Positions 1 to 5,681 of a stretch of DNA of 5,681 bases are shown in pieces; positions within the stretch are counted from its first letter, which is position 1; every line of letters begins with the position of its first letter. The notes below the pieces were generated by a model. That model was given only the letters and a program-made list of their open reading frames with translations, was not told the DNA's origin and did no database searches. This stretch comes from JAZFYD01 sp036443405 (lineage in GTDB: Bacteria > Planctomycetota > PLA2): positions 1 through 5,681 of the forward strand of contig JAZFYD010000228.1 of the NCBI GenBank assembly GCA_036443405.1. Reading direction: 5' to 3'. Both the position numbers and the translations under genes were made by a program.

Positions 1-1
1 C

Positions 2-220
2 CGCCACCGCCCGCGTTATCCGTTCAAGGGACTCATGCGCCGCGCCATCGACGCGCGCCCCCCGAACGTCCTGTACGACGCGATCCTCGAACAACCCGTC
101 TTCCAAGCCCTCGCCGCGACGGTCTTCTACCACCACCGCGGCCTCTTCACCCCCGCCGCCTGGAAAGACCTCGCCCGCGCCCTCATGGGCCACCGCCCCC
201 GCGCGCGGCTGCTCTCGTAG
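2..220 (+). CDS. C-terminal fragment of an unrecognised protein (5' end outside the window)
   Basis: The frame is open from the left edge to a TAG at 218-220, giving 72 residues, so the real start lies upstream. An internal ATG at 35 is only a methionine inside the frame. Coding is supported by codon use: about two thirds of codons end in C (CTC, GCC, CGC, TTC and CCC dominate), which a non-coding frame would not show. The fragment is rich in Arg, Pro and Ala, with a motif FYHHRGLF around residues 41-48 and a basic tail ending RARLLS. No transmembrane segment or catalytic motif is visible. I do not recognise the family from this tail alone. The gene converges with the HEAT-repeat gene on the other strand, with 78 nt between the two stops. 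Confidence 0.6.
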   Translation, partial: RHRPRYPFKGLMRRAIDARPPNVLYDAILEQPVFQALAATVFYHHRGLFTPAAWKDLARALMGHRPRARLLS

Positions 221-227
221 CCAAACG

Positions 228-264
228 AAAAAACGCCACCCGCGCGTTCGTACGGATGGCGTTT
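228..264 (-). terminator. Intrinsic terminator of the minus-strand HEAT-repeat gene, between convergent genes
   Basis: The arms are 234-242 (CGCCACCCG) and 253-261 (CGGATGGCG), with a 10-nt loop. Read on the minus strand, all nine pairs form, with one U-G wobble, and the stem is followed by T6 (plus-strand A6 at 228-233). Read on the plus strand, the same position becomes a C-A mismatch and the tail is TTTGGTTTG, so the signal is better for the minus-strand gene ending at 299. It may still act weakly on the plus-strand gene ending at 220. AAA 231-233 can also pair with TTT 262-264 to lengthen the stem. Confidence 0.8.
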
Positions 265-298
265 GGTTTGGTGTGTTGCGCCTGCGCGCGCGCTGCAG

Positions 299-1483
299 TC
301 AGTCCTGGTTACTCGCGTTGTCCTGGTTGCCTTGCAAACGGTCATGCCGCGCTTGGCGGGACTCGGCGCGGCGGCGTTTCATTTCTGCGAAGTACCACTC
401 GCCCCAGGCTTTCGGGTCGTCGCCGAGGTTCTTGCCGGTCAGCGAACTCAAAGCGCTGGAGAGCGCCGGCCGCTCGTAGACCTCGATCTCGCCGACGGTC
501 GAAAGCACGCGGATGTCCAGCGTGAGACCTTCCTGAATGACGCCGATCACGGGATCCGCGATGAACGAGGTCTGCGCGACCTCGACGTCGAAGTCCTGGA
601 TGAAGCTGATCTGCGTGACGTTGGAGATATACACGCGCTGGCCGGAACCGCCAACGAGCTGATAGCGACGAACCAGCGGTCCGACGGCGTCGCTGTCCGC
701 GAGCACCTCCATCGCATTGGCGGCGTGGGTGCGCACCTTCGTGAACGGCGAGTTCAGGGCGCGAACAAACGGCCCCAGCTTGCCCTCGGCGTCGACCGAC
801 TTGATCGCCTCCGCCGCGGCCTTCCGGATCGCCTCGTCCTGATCGAAGATCGCGCGCTTGTAGAGCGCCGGCAGCGTGTCCTCGGTGCCAAGCGTCGCAA
901 GCCCATCCACCGCGCGCTGCCTTACGTCAAGGCGGTTGACACGCGCTGCGATCGACAGCGGGCGCAAGCGGTACTTGGCGTCGAGAGCCTCGATCGATTT
1001 CATCGCGCGGCCGCGCACGGCCGGATCCGGATTCCACGTCTTTTTCAACGCGGCGTTGGATGCGATGCGCGCGGCCTTGGCCCGCTGCGCCTCGAGTTCG
1101 TCCTTGTTGAAGAACGAGTATTCCTCCGGCGTCATCCAAACACCGTCGTGTTGCACAAAACCCTTGGCGCGCATGGCCTCCTTGCCGCGCACCCAGCGCC
1201 CCGCCACCTTTTCGAAACCAAGCGCGCGACGCGCGGCGCGATGATCCGCGTCCAGCGTCACGACGATTCGAAAGTGCCGGCGCGCTTCGATCTTCATGTC
1301 CTGCGACTGCGCCCAAAGCGCGAGCCGGTAGTGGCCGGCCGCGTCATCGACCTTGCAGTCCCCGGCGCGCTTTCGGTATTCCGCGCCTTCGTCCTCGTCC
1401 GCCAAAACGGCGACCGTGGTCACGCTCAAGATCACACCGAGAGACAGGAATGTCAGGGGAGCCAACCATCGAGATTTCGTCAT
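299..1483 (-). CDS. Secreted HEAT-repeat protein with N-terminal Trp-rich/TPR-like region
   Basis: A 394-residue protein, probably exported and probably a protein-binding scaffold; no enzyme motif is seen. I chose the ATG at 1483 because GGAGAT lies 7 nt upstream and because the product then begins with a typical signal sequence: basic TKSR, a hydrophobic stretch at about residues 8-28 and a likely cleavage after VLA. An upstream in-frame ATG (complement of 1552) would bury this signal. Residues about 48-90 look like a TPR-type helical pair (AGHYRLALWAQ... then LDADHRAARRALGF). They are followed by a Trp-rich linker (GRWVRGKEAMR, DGVWMTPEE, about 95-121). HEAT-like helices occupy about 152-272. 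Residues 283-335 are beta-rich (VYISNVTQISFIQDFDVEV, IADPVIGVIQ), interrupting the solenoid. The end carries SLTGKNLGDDPKAWGEWY and a charged tail rich in Arg, Gln and Asn. The domain order resembles HEAT proteins common in Planctomycetota. The molecular partner is unknown. Confidence 0.85.
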   Translation of the reverse strand: MTKSRWLAPLTFLSLGVILSVTTVAVLADEDEGAEYRKRAGDCKVDDAAGHYRLALWAQSQDMKIEARRHFRIVVTLDADHRAARRALGFEKVAGRWVRGKEAMRAKGFVQHDGVWMTPEEYSFFNKDELEAQRAKAARIASNAALKKTWNPDPAVRGRAMKSIEALDAKYRLRPLSIAARVNRLDVRQRAVDGLATLGTEDTLPALYKRAIFDQDEAIRKAAAEAIKSVDAEGKLGPFVRALNSPFTKVRTHAANAMEVLADSDAVGPLVRRYQLVGGSGQRVYISNVTQISFIQDFDVEVAQTSFIADPVIGVIQEGLTLDIRVLSTVGEIEVYERPALSSALSSLTGKNLGDDPKAWGEWYFAEMKRRRAESRQARHDRLQGNQDNASNQD

Positions 1484-1680
1484 GTTTTCGATCTCCGCGA
1501 TTCTAAACGGCCCAACCCCGGCCACGGTTACGCGCAAAAGCCCCAAAGACAAACGTCGCGTGAATTCGTCGTCCGGCGGGAACGGCGCGGCCCAGCGTCC
1601 ACATTCGGCATCAAAAACCCTCGAATTGACCCGATTTTCCCGGTTTTCGGCTCGGGTACGCCGGATGCGTTGCCTTCACC
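1484..1680. promoter_or_regulatory. Divergent upstream region between the HEAT-repeat gene and the peptidase-HEAT gene
   Basis: These 197 bp separate two start codons facing away from each other, so promoters for both directions should lie here. I see no convincing -35/-10 pair. The best single hexamer toward the peptidase gene is TTGACC at 1626-1631, but no acceptable -10 lies 16-18 bp downstream. AT-richer patches occur at 1536-1553 and 1612-1648. CCCGA at 1630-1634 and TCGGG at 1652-1656 form a short inverted repeat flanking two similar TTTTC blocks. This might be an operator but could be chance. No Shine-Dalgarno is evident before the ATG at 1681. Confidence 0.4.
1491..1496 (-). promoter_or_regulatory. 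Shine-Dalgarno that fixes the start of the HEAT-repeat gene
   Basis: On the minus strand GGAGAT lies 7 nt before the ATG at 1483. It is the clearest ribosome binding site in the window. It decides between this start and the ATG 69 nt further upstream (1552), which would put 23 extra residues in front of the signal peptide. Confidence 0.7.
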
Positions 1681-3474
1681 ATGCGGGTGCCCTGTTTGTT
1701 CCTCATCCTCGCGGTCGGCCTACCGGCCCACGCGGGAGACAAAGAGGAAGCCGCGCTCGATTACCACCTCTGGTCGGACGCACACAAGATCGCCACCCCG
1801 CACTTTTTTGTGCGCACCAACACGTCGCGCGAAATCGGTGAGGCGCTCGCGGCCACTCTCGAACAGGCCTATCCGCTTTTCGAGCACAGGTTCGGGGCGC
1901 TCCCCGCCGGCGGCCAAAAGATGCGCATGCACTTTTTCCGCAACGCGCCGGACTACATGAACTACGGCGCCGGCATCCGCGGCGCTGTCGGACACTTCGA
2001 CGCGGCGTTGGATCGCACGGCCGTCATCTGGTCGCGCGACCTCGGTGAAGCGGGTTGGCCGGTCGCGGTCCACGAGGCATCGCACCACTACCTGAAACGC
2101 CGCCACCCGCACTTCGTGCCGCCGAGTTGGTACGGCGAAGGCATCGCCTGCTACTTCGAGGGGCTGCAGGACAAGAGCATCCAGAACGGCGCCGCCCGGA
2201 TGCGGTATCGCATCGCGATGTCCGCGCTGGACATCGGCGACGCGAATCTCTCGCTCTTGCTGAAGAGCCGCGCGCACGTCGAGAACGGCCAACTTCGCAT
2301 CCACAACTTCCGGCCCGCGCGCTACTACGCGCTCGCCTGGAGTTTCGTGCACTACCTCGCCACGAACAAGAAGACCCGCCGCAACTTCCGCCGGTTTGAA
2401 AAACGGCTGTTCGCATCGCGTCCGGCGATGCACGCCCGGCAGCGCCACGCGCAACGCATTCTGAGGGAGGAATGCGGGCCGTTGTCCGAGTTGGAGGCCG
2501 GTTGGCACAAACACCTTCGCGCGATGGAAGCGCCCGAGCCCATCACGTTGGCGGCCGTTTCTTCGTGGGAACTCGAGGCGGACCGCGTGAACACGCGCTA
2601 CGCGGCTCTGCGCCGCCTGCAGGTCGGGCCGCTGCCCGAAAAGCTGCGCGCCGGTGTCATCGCCGCGCTCTCGGACAAGGACATCGTCGTGCGAAGCGAG
2701 GCGATCTCTGTCATGGCGCGCCATCCCGGTCCCGATGTTTGGGCTGAGCTCCTGCGATCGCTCGAGGTGCCTTCGCTCCGCCTCGCCACACTGCGCGCTC
2801 TTGCCCACAAATCCGCAGGGGTCGCCGTGCCGCGGCTGCTGAGGGATCGACCCGACGCACCGCTCGTCGAAACGCTCGTCGCGATCGGTGACAAGCGGTC
2901 GTACCCGCTGCTCAAACGAGCGTTGCTCGACGAACGGCTGCCTGACGCGACCCGCGCGAAGTGCGCGCGAGCCCTCCACGGCCACGACGAAGCCCGCCCG
3001 GAGCTGATCGCGGCCACGTGGGAGGCGGCGCCCGAAATCCGCGACGCGGCCTCCACCGCGCTCGACGCCAAACAACCTGTCGTGATGAAACCCATCGAAT
3101 CGGCGACCCTGGCTGCGCTGGTCGGCGACGCGACCGATGTCTCCGACCGCACGAAGCGGCTGCTGGCGATCGCCGCCGCGCGGTGGCAGAAGGCGTCGTT
3201 CCGCGCACGTGCCTGCAATCTTCTGGCACTCACGGAAAAAACGCCGGGGAGCCCCGAGGTCATCGACACCTTGCGACCGCTCTGCGATACCCGCACCCCG
3301 GAGATGGTGCGCCTCGCTGCGCTGCGCGCGCTCGTCACCATTACCGGTGAGACCCGCGGATACCGCTCCGGACAGCGGGCGCGCGAACGCGAGCGGGTCT
3401 ATCGCGCTTGGCTCGCCAGCGGCCAAACTGCCGGCGCCGCGAAGACCGATGTAGAAGCGGGCGGCGACCGATAG
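1681..3474 (+). CDS. Secreted DUF1570-like gluzincin metallopeptidase fused to a C-terminal HEAT solenoid
   Basis: A 597-residue protein predicted to be a zinc peptidase acting outside the cytoplasm. Residues 1-18 form a short signal peptide (hydrophobic CLFLILAVGLP, then AHA before GD), which supports this ATG although no Shine-Dalgarno is visible. The N-terminal domain at about 35-285 opens with a strand-rich segment (TPHFFVRTNTS) and a helix (EALAATLEQAYPLFEHRFG). It carries HEASH at 131-135 (ligands His131 and His135, catalytic Glu132). PPSWYGEGIACYFEG follows at 147-161, whose Glu153 is the expected third zinc ligand. HExxH plus WxxEGxA is the gluzincin pattern, and the layout resembles the DUF1570 family of Planctomycetota. 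From about 304 to 557 there are roughly seven or eight HEAT-type helical pairs (for example SDKDIVVRSEAISVMARH at 331-348). The tail has ITGETRGYRSG and a charged helix ending RVYRAWLAS. The active-site residues are all present, so activity is plausible. The substrate is unknown, and the HEAT part may select or dock it. It probably heads an operon with ribonuclease D. Confidence 0.85.
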   Translation: MRVPCLFLILAVGLPAHAGDKEEAALDYHLWSDAHKIATPHFFVRTNTSREIGEALAATLEQAYPLFEHRFGALPAGGQKMRMHFFRNAPDYMNYGAGIRGAVGHFDAALDRTAVIWSRDLGEAGWPVAVHEASHHYLKRRHPHFVPPSWYGEGIACYFEGLQDKSIQNGAARMRYRIAMSALDIGDANLSLLLKSRAHVENGQLRIHNFRPARYYALAWSFVHYLATNKKTRRNFRRFEKRLFASRPAMHARQRHAQRILREECGPLSELEAGWHKHLRAMEAPEPITLAAVSSWELEADRVNTRYAALRRLQVGPLPEKLRAGVIAALSDKDIVVRSEAISVMARHPGPDVWAELLRSLEVPSLRLATLRALAHKSAGVAVPRLLRDRPDAPLVETLVAIGDKRSYPLLKRALLDERLPDATRAKCARALHGHDEARPELIAATWEAAPEIRDAASTALDAKQPVVMKPIESATLAALVGDATDVSDRTKRLLAIAAARWQKASFRARACNLLALTEKTPGSPEVIDTLRPLCDTRTPEMVRLAALRALVTITGETRGYRSGQRARERERVYRAWLASGQTAGAAKTDVEAGGDR

Positions 3475-3484
3475 AATCTCGGGC

Positions 3485-4585
3485 TTGCCCACCTTCATCG
3501 ACACGGAGTCCGCCTGGCAGGAAGCGCTGCCGGCCCTACGAAAATCGTCGTCCCTCGCTCTCGATACGGAGACGGACTCCTTTTTCGCCTACCGGCCGAA
3601 GATCTGCCTCCTGCAGATCACCGTCGACGGCGAGGACTTCATTCTCGACCCGCTGGCCGGGTTCCCGCTCGACGGATTCGGCGAGATTCTGGCCGATGAG
3701 AAACGCGAGGTCATCCTGCACGCCGCGGAAAACGACGTCATCCACATGCAGCACGAGTTCGGGTGGCGGATCGCGCGGCTGTTCGACACGCAGGTGTCGT
3801 GTTTCATCCTCGGCACCCCGCCGTATTCGCTGGCGGGCGTCCTCGAGACCCGCTTCGACGTCAAGCTGGACAAGCGGATGCAGCGCAGCGACTGGAGCCG
3901 CCGGCCGCTGTCCGAGGAGCAGATCGAGTACGCCGCGAACGACACGCGCTATCTGATCGGGCTCGCCGGCGAGTTGAAAGAGCGGGCCGCCGAGGTTGGA
4001 CGCATCGAGGAGATCGAAACCGAGTGCGCACGCATCGCGGGCCGTTCGTGGACTCCCGATCCGTTTGATCCCGATGGCTTCCGCCGGATGAACGGCGCCA
4101 AGGAGCTGGACGACACGGGACTGTCGATCCTGAGCGCGCTCTACCTCTTTCGCCACGAGCTGGCGGACCGGCGCAACCGCGCGCCGTACCGCATCGTCGC
4201 GGACAGCGCGCTGGTCACCATCGCGAAAAAGCGCGCGACCCACAGGATCGATGGCACACCCGAGAACTTCTGGCGCCGCTACGGCCGCCAGGTGGGCGAT
4301 CTGGTACGCAAGGCGAAGACCCAGCGCGCGCCGGCGCGGCCCAAGCGCAAGGCGCAAAACGGCGCTCCGTTGCCGCCCGACGTGAAAGTTCGCTATGACG
4401 CACTGCGCAAGTGGCGGGGGACGGCCGCCGGAGAGCGCGGCGTCGAGCCGTTCGTCGTTGCGCGCAACGACCTCCTCATGGACGTCGCGAAGTGCGGCCC
4501 GGAAAACACGGAAGAGCTGGCGGCGACGATGGAGTCGTTCCGCTTTCGCGAGTACGGCGAGGCGATGCGCGCCGCGATGTCGTGA
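3485..4585 (+). CDS. rnd: Ribonuclease D (DEDDy 3'-5' exoribonuclease with HRDC domains)
   Basis: A 366-residue cytoplasmic exoribonuclease; the family trims the 3' ends of tRNA precursors and other small stable RNAs using two metal ions. The exonuclease domain spans about 1-175. Exo I is DTE at residues 27-29, Exo II is HAAEND with Asp84, and Exo III is YAAND with Tyr149 and Asp153, the DEDDy set. A first HRDC domain lies at about 205-275 (ILSALYLFRHELADRRN). A basic linker follows (about 275-292, RKAKTQRAPARPKRKAQ), then a second, shorter HRDC-like domain at about 298-357 (YDALRKWRGTAAGERGVEP). The length and order match classical RNase D (about 375 residues in E. coli). The start is TTG at 3485. 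It is the only usable initiator after the in-frame stop at 3452-3454 that keeps Exo I, and there is no clear Shine-Dalgarno. It begins 10 nt after the peptidase stop, so cotranscription and possible translational coupling are likely. Confidence 0.95.
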   Translation: MPTFIDTESAWQEALPALRKSSSLALDTETDSFFAYRPKICLLQITVDGEDFILDPLAGFPLDGFGEILADEKREVILHAAENDVIHMQHEFGWRIARLFDTQVSCFILGTPPYSLAGVLETRFDVKLDKRMQRSDWSRRPLSEEQIEYAANDTRYLIGLAGELKERAAEVGRIEEIETECARIAGRSWTPDPFDPDGFRRMNGAKELDDTGLSILSALYLFRHELADRRNRAPYRIVADSALVTIAKKRATHRIDGTPENFWRRYGRQVGDLVRKAKTQRAPARPKRKAQNGAPLPPDVKVRYDALRKWRGTAAGERGVEPFVVARNDLLMDVAKCGPENTEELAATMESFRFREYGEAMRAAMS

Positions 4586-4593
4586 TCGCTTGC

Positions 4594-4613
4594 CCAACGG
4601 CTGACGCCGTTGG
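4594..4613 (+). other. Compact hairpin directly after the ribonuclease D stop
   Basis: CCAACGGC (4594-4601) and GCCGTTGG (4606-4613) are exact complements with a 4-nt loop, TGAC. The hairpin begins 8 nt after the stop codon and has no T tract (GAGCCTCAG follows), so it is unlikely to terminate by itself. GCT 4588-4590 could also pair with AGC 4614-4616 across a small bulge. It may stabilise the 3' end or pause RNA polymerase before the terminator at 4651. Confidence 0.5.
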
Positions 4614-4650
4614 AGCCTCAGAAAATACACCCCCTCTATCCAACCGTTTG

Positions 4651-4682
4651 GCTCGGTTTGCTGCGCAAGCCGGGCTTTTTTT
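4651..4682 (+). terminator. Intrinsic terminator of the peptidase-HEAT / ribonuclease D operon
   Basis: The left arm 4651-4661 (GCTCGGTTTGC) pairs over all 11 positions with 4665-4675 (GCAAGCCGGGC). It includes two G-U wobbles and closes a 3-nt loop, TGC. Seven T residues follow at 4676-4682. This is a textbook rho-independent terminator, 65 nt downstream of the ribonuclease D stop. It separates that gene from the PqqB-like gene starting at 4713. Confidence 0.88.
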
Positions 4683-4712
4683 GCCCGCAGCGCGAGCGGA
4701 CCATCGCGCACA

Positions 4713-5540
4713 ATGTCGGACATGACACGTGTGCGCATTCTGGGCGTGGCGCAGGACGCCGGCATCCCCCACGTGGGATGTTCGTGCCAAAACTGCGAGC
4801 GGCACCGCGACGCGCCGCTTCATGTCGCGTGCTTGGGCATCGTCGCGGACTCGGGCAAGACGTACTTGATCGACGCGACCCCCGATCTCCCCCACCAGAT
4901 CCGCATGCTGCCGGAGTTTCCGAGCGGGATCTTCCTGACGCACGCGCACTACGGCCACTACACCGGCTTGATGCACCTGGGCCGCGAGGGCATGGGAACG
5001 CCGAACGTGCCCGTGTACTCCACGCAGAAGATGCGCAAGTTCCTGCGCGGCAACGCGCCCTGGGAGCTGCTCGAACGCCACCGCCACGTGGACTATCAGG
5101 CGCTGTCTGGAAACAAGGGCTCCTGGGAGTTCGAGCCGGCGCTCTCGATCGAGTGGGCGCAGGTTCCGCACAGAAACGAGTACGCGGACACCGTCGCGTT
5201 CACGGTCCGCGCGCTTCACGGCAAGAGCCTCCTGTTCTTGCCCGACATCGATGCGTGGCCGAGTGGGGAACCCGCGAACCTGCTGAAGGGCTGCGACATC
5301 GCCCTGATCGACGGCTCGTTTTTCACCCGCGAAGAACTCGGCCCGCGCGGCGCCGACGTCCCCCACCCTCCGATCCGCGAAACGCTGGACCGGTTGAAGC
5401 CGGAGCAGGCCGAGAAGGTCCGCTTCCTGCACTTCAACCACACCAACCCGGTGCTCGACCCGGATTCCAACGCCCGCGCCGAAATCGAAGCTGCGGGAGC
5501 CGGCGTAGCGTTGCAGGGCGATTGGATCGATCTAGGTTGA
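4713..5540 (+). CDS. PqqB-like metallo-beta-lactamase-fold hydrolase with HxHxGH motif
   Basis: A 275-residue cytoplasmic protein of the MBL fold, closest in pattern to PqqB. Features in order: GVAQDAGIPHVGCSCQNC at 11-28, where Cys23, Cys25 and Cys28 form the CxCxxC structural zinc site also seen in PqqB and PhnP; IDATPDLPHQI at 53-63; the metal motif THAHYGHYTGL at 76-86 (His77, His79, His82); His153 (VPHRNEYADT); Asp178 and Asp180 (LPDIDAW); and HFNHTNP at 240-246, which matches the PqqB-type C-terminal motif. The Asp of canonical HxHxDH is Gly81, while the histidines and the later Asp and His are kept, so metal binding is plausible but chemistry may differ. PqqB proper takes part in pyrroloquinoline quinone formation. 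No other pqq gene is in view, so I give no symbol. The start could be ATG 4713 or ATG 4722; neither has a strong Shine-Dalgarno. It lies only 30 nt past a terminator, so its promoter may overlap 4586-4712. Confidence 0.85.
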   Translation: MSDMTRVRILGVAQDAGIPHVGCSCQNCERHRDAPLHVACLGIVADSGKTYLIDATPDLPHQIRMLPEFPSGIFLTHAHYGHYTGLMHLGREGMGTPNVPVYSTQKMRKFLRGNAPWELLERHRHVDYQALSGNKGSWEFEPALSIEWAQVPHRNEYADTVAFTVRALHGKSLLFLPDIDAWPSGEPANLLKGCDIALIDGSFFTREELGPRGADVPHPPIRETLDRLKPEQAEKVRFLHFNHTNPVLDPDSNARAEIEAAGAGVALQGDWIDLG

Positions 5541-5620
5541 TCGAACGCGCAACCACGACCACCCGCGATCGGTGCCTGGTAAGCAGGGGACCGAGGCAAG
5601 TGAGCCCGAACGCGCGATAG

Positions 5621-5651
5621 CCGGAAAACGATCCAGCGAATCGTTTTCCGG
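5621..5651. terminator. Perfect 12-bp inverted repeat downstream of the PqqB-like gene, possible terminator
   Basis: CCGGAAAACGAT (5621-5632) and ATCGTTTTCCGG (5640-5651) are exact complements around a 7-nt loop, 80 nt after the PqqB-like stop. The only T run (TTTT) is inside the stem, and TGTGACC follows, so it is not a classical intrinsic terminator. It could end transcription from either side, stabilise a 3' end, or be a protein-binding palindrome. No gene can be supported in the remaining 30 nt. Confidence 0.45.
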
Positions 5652-5681
5652 TGTGACCGAGTTCCCAACATCGCGTAGCAC

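Noticed and set aside
1500..1505. TAGAAT on the minus strand as a -10 box for the HEAT-repeat gene
   Set aside because: It matches five of six consensus bases, but transcription would start on top of the Shine-Dalgarno at 1491-1496, and no -35 box lies at the right distance.
263..1960. A 565-codon open frame on the plus strand across the HEAT-repeat gene
   Set aside because: It lies in exact codon register opposite the real minus-strand gene. Its stops would need TTA, CTA or TCA codons in that gene, which are rare at this GC content. Its translation is Arg-rich with no domain, while the minus strand has a signal peptide, HEAT repeats, a Shine-Dalgarno and a terminator.
1720..3504. A 594-codon open frame on the minus strand across the peptidase-HEAT gene
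   Set aside because: It is also in register opposite the real gene, for the same codon-bias reason. The plus strand encodes an intact HExxH/EG site and signal peptide, and the minus product shows nothing recognisable.
3536..4765. A 409-codon minus-strand frame opposite ribonuclease D
   Set aside because: It is an antisense shadow in codon register. The plus-strand protein has all DEDDy motifs and two HRDC domains.
4476..5441. A 321-codon minus-strand frame and a 336-codon plus-strand frame (4610-5620) around the PqqB-like gene
   Set aside because: The minus frame is in register opposite the gene, and the plus frame is a shifted Arg/Pro-rich reading that runs through a terminator. Neither shows a domain.
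4713..5540. PhnP (phosphoribosyl cyclic phosphate phosphodiesterase) as the identity of the MBL protein
   Set aside because: The CxCxxC region fits both families, but HFNHTNP near the C-terminus and the overall order fit PqqB better, and no phn gene is nearby.
5571..5600. A GGTGCCTGGTAA-like stretch resembling a piece of RNase P RNA
   Set aside because: The conserved RNase P segments that should flank it are missing and there is no room for the full RNA. Only a weak bulged stem (5574-5580 with 5590-5597) can form.

Overview
The window is GC-rich, carries no mobile element, CRISPR array or RNA gene that I can recognise, and reads as ordinary bacterial chromosome. Two neighbouring genes encode secreted HEAT-repeat proteins. 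One of them is fused to a DUF1570-like gluzincin peptidase domain, and the other has an N-terminal Trp-rich/TPR-like region followed by HEAT repeats. This style of protein is common in Planctomycetota, so I suggest a planctomycete or close relative. That assignment is inference from protein style, not from a marker gene.

Layout: (1) 2-220 (+) is the C-terminal end of an unrecognised gene cut by the window edge. (2) 221-298 is a convergent intergenic gap with a good intrinsic terminator serving the minus-strand gene. (3) 299-1483 (-) is a secreted HEAT-repeat protein with a clear Shine-Dalgarno. (4) 1484-1680 is the divergent upstream region shared by genes 3 and 4. (5) 1681-3474 (+) is a secreted HExxH peptidase with a C-terminal HEAT solenoid. 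(6) 3485-4585 (+) is ribonuclease D, starting at TTG 10 nt after the peptidase stop, so probably in the same operon. (7) 4586-4712 holds a compact hairpin and then a textbook intrinsic terminator (11-bp stem, 7 T). (8) 4713-5540 (+) is a PqqB-like metallo-beta-lactamase-fold protein forming its own unit. (9) 5541-5681 has a perfect 12-bp inverted repeat and no gene that I can support.

How they fit together: the two HEAT proteins are divergently transcribed from one 197-bp region, both appear to be exported, and both end in a similar Thr-Gly...Trp tail. A shared envelope or periplasmic job is plausible but unproven. Ribonuclease D (tRNA 3'-end trimming) is a cytoplasmic housekeeping enzyme that seems to share a transcript without a clear functional link. 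The PqqB-like protein has no pqq genes beside it here. I do not see convincing evidence of a new multi-gene system. The best leads are the peptidase-HEAT fusion with its divergent HEAT partner, and the Asp-to-Gly change in the metal-binding motif of the MBL protein.
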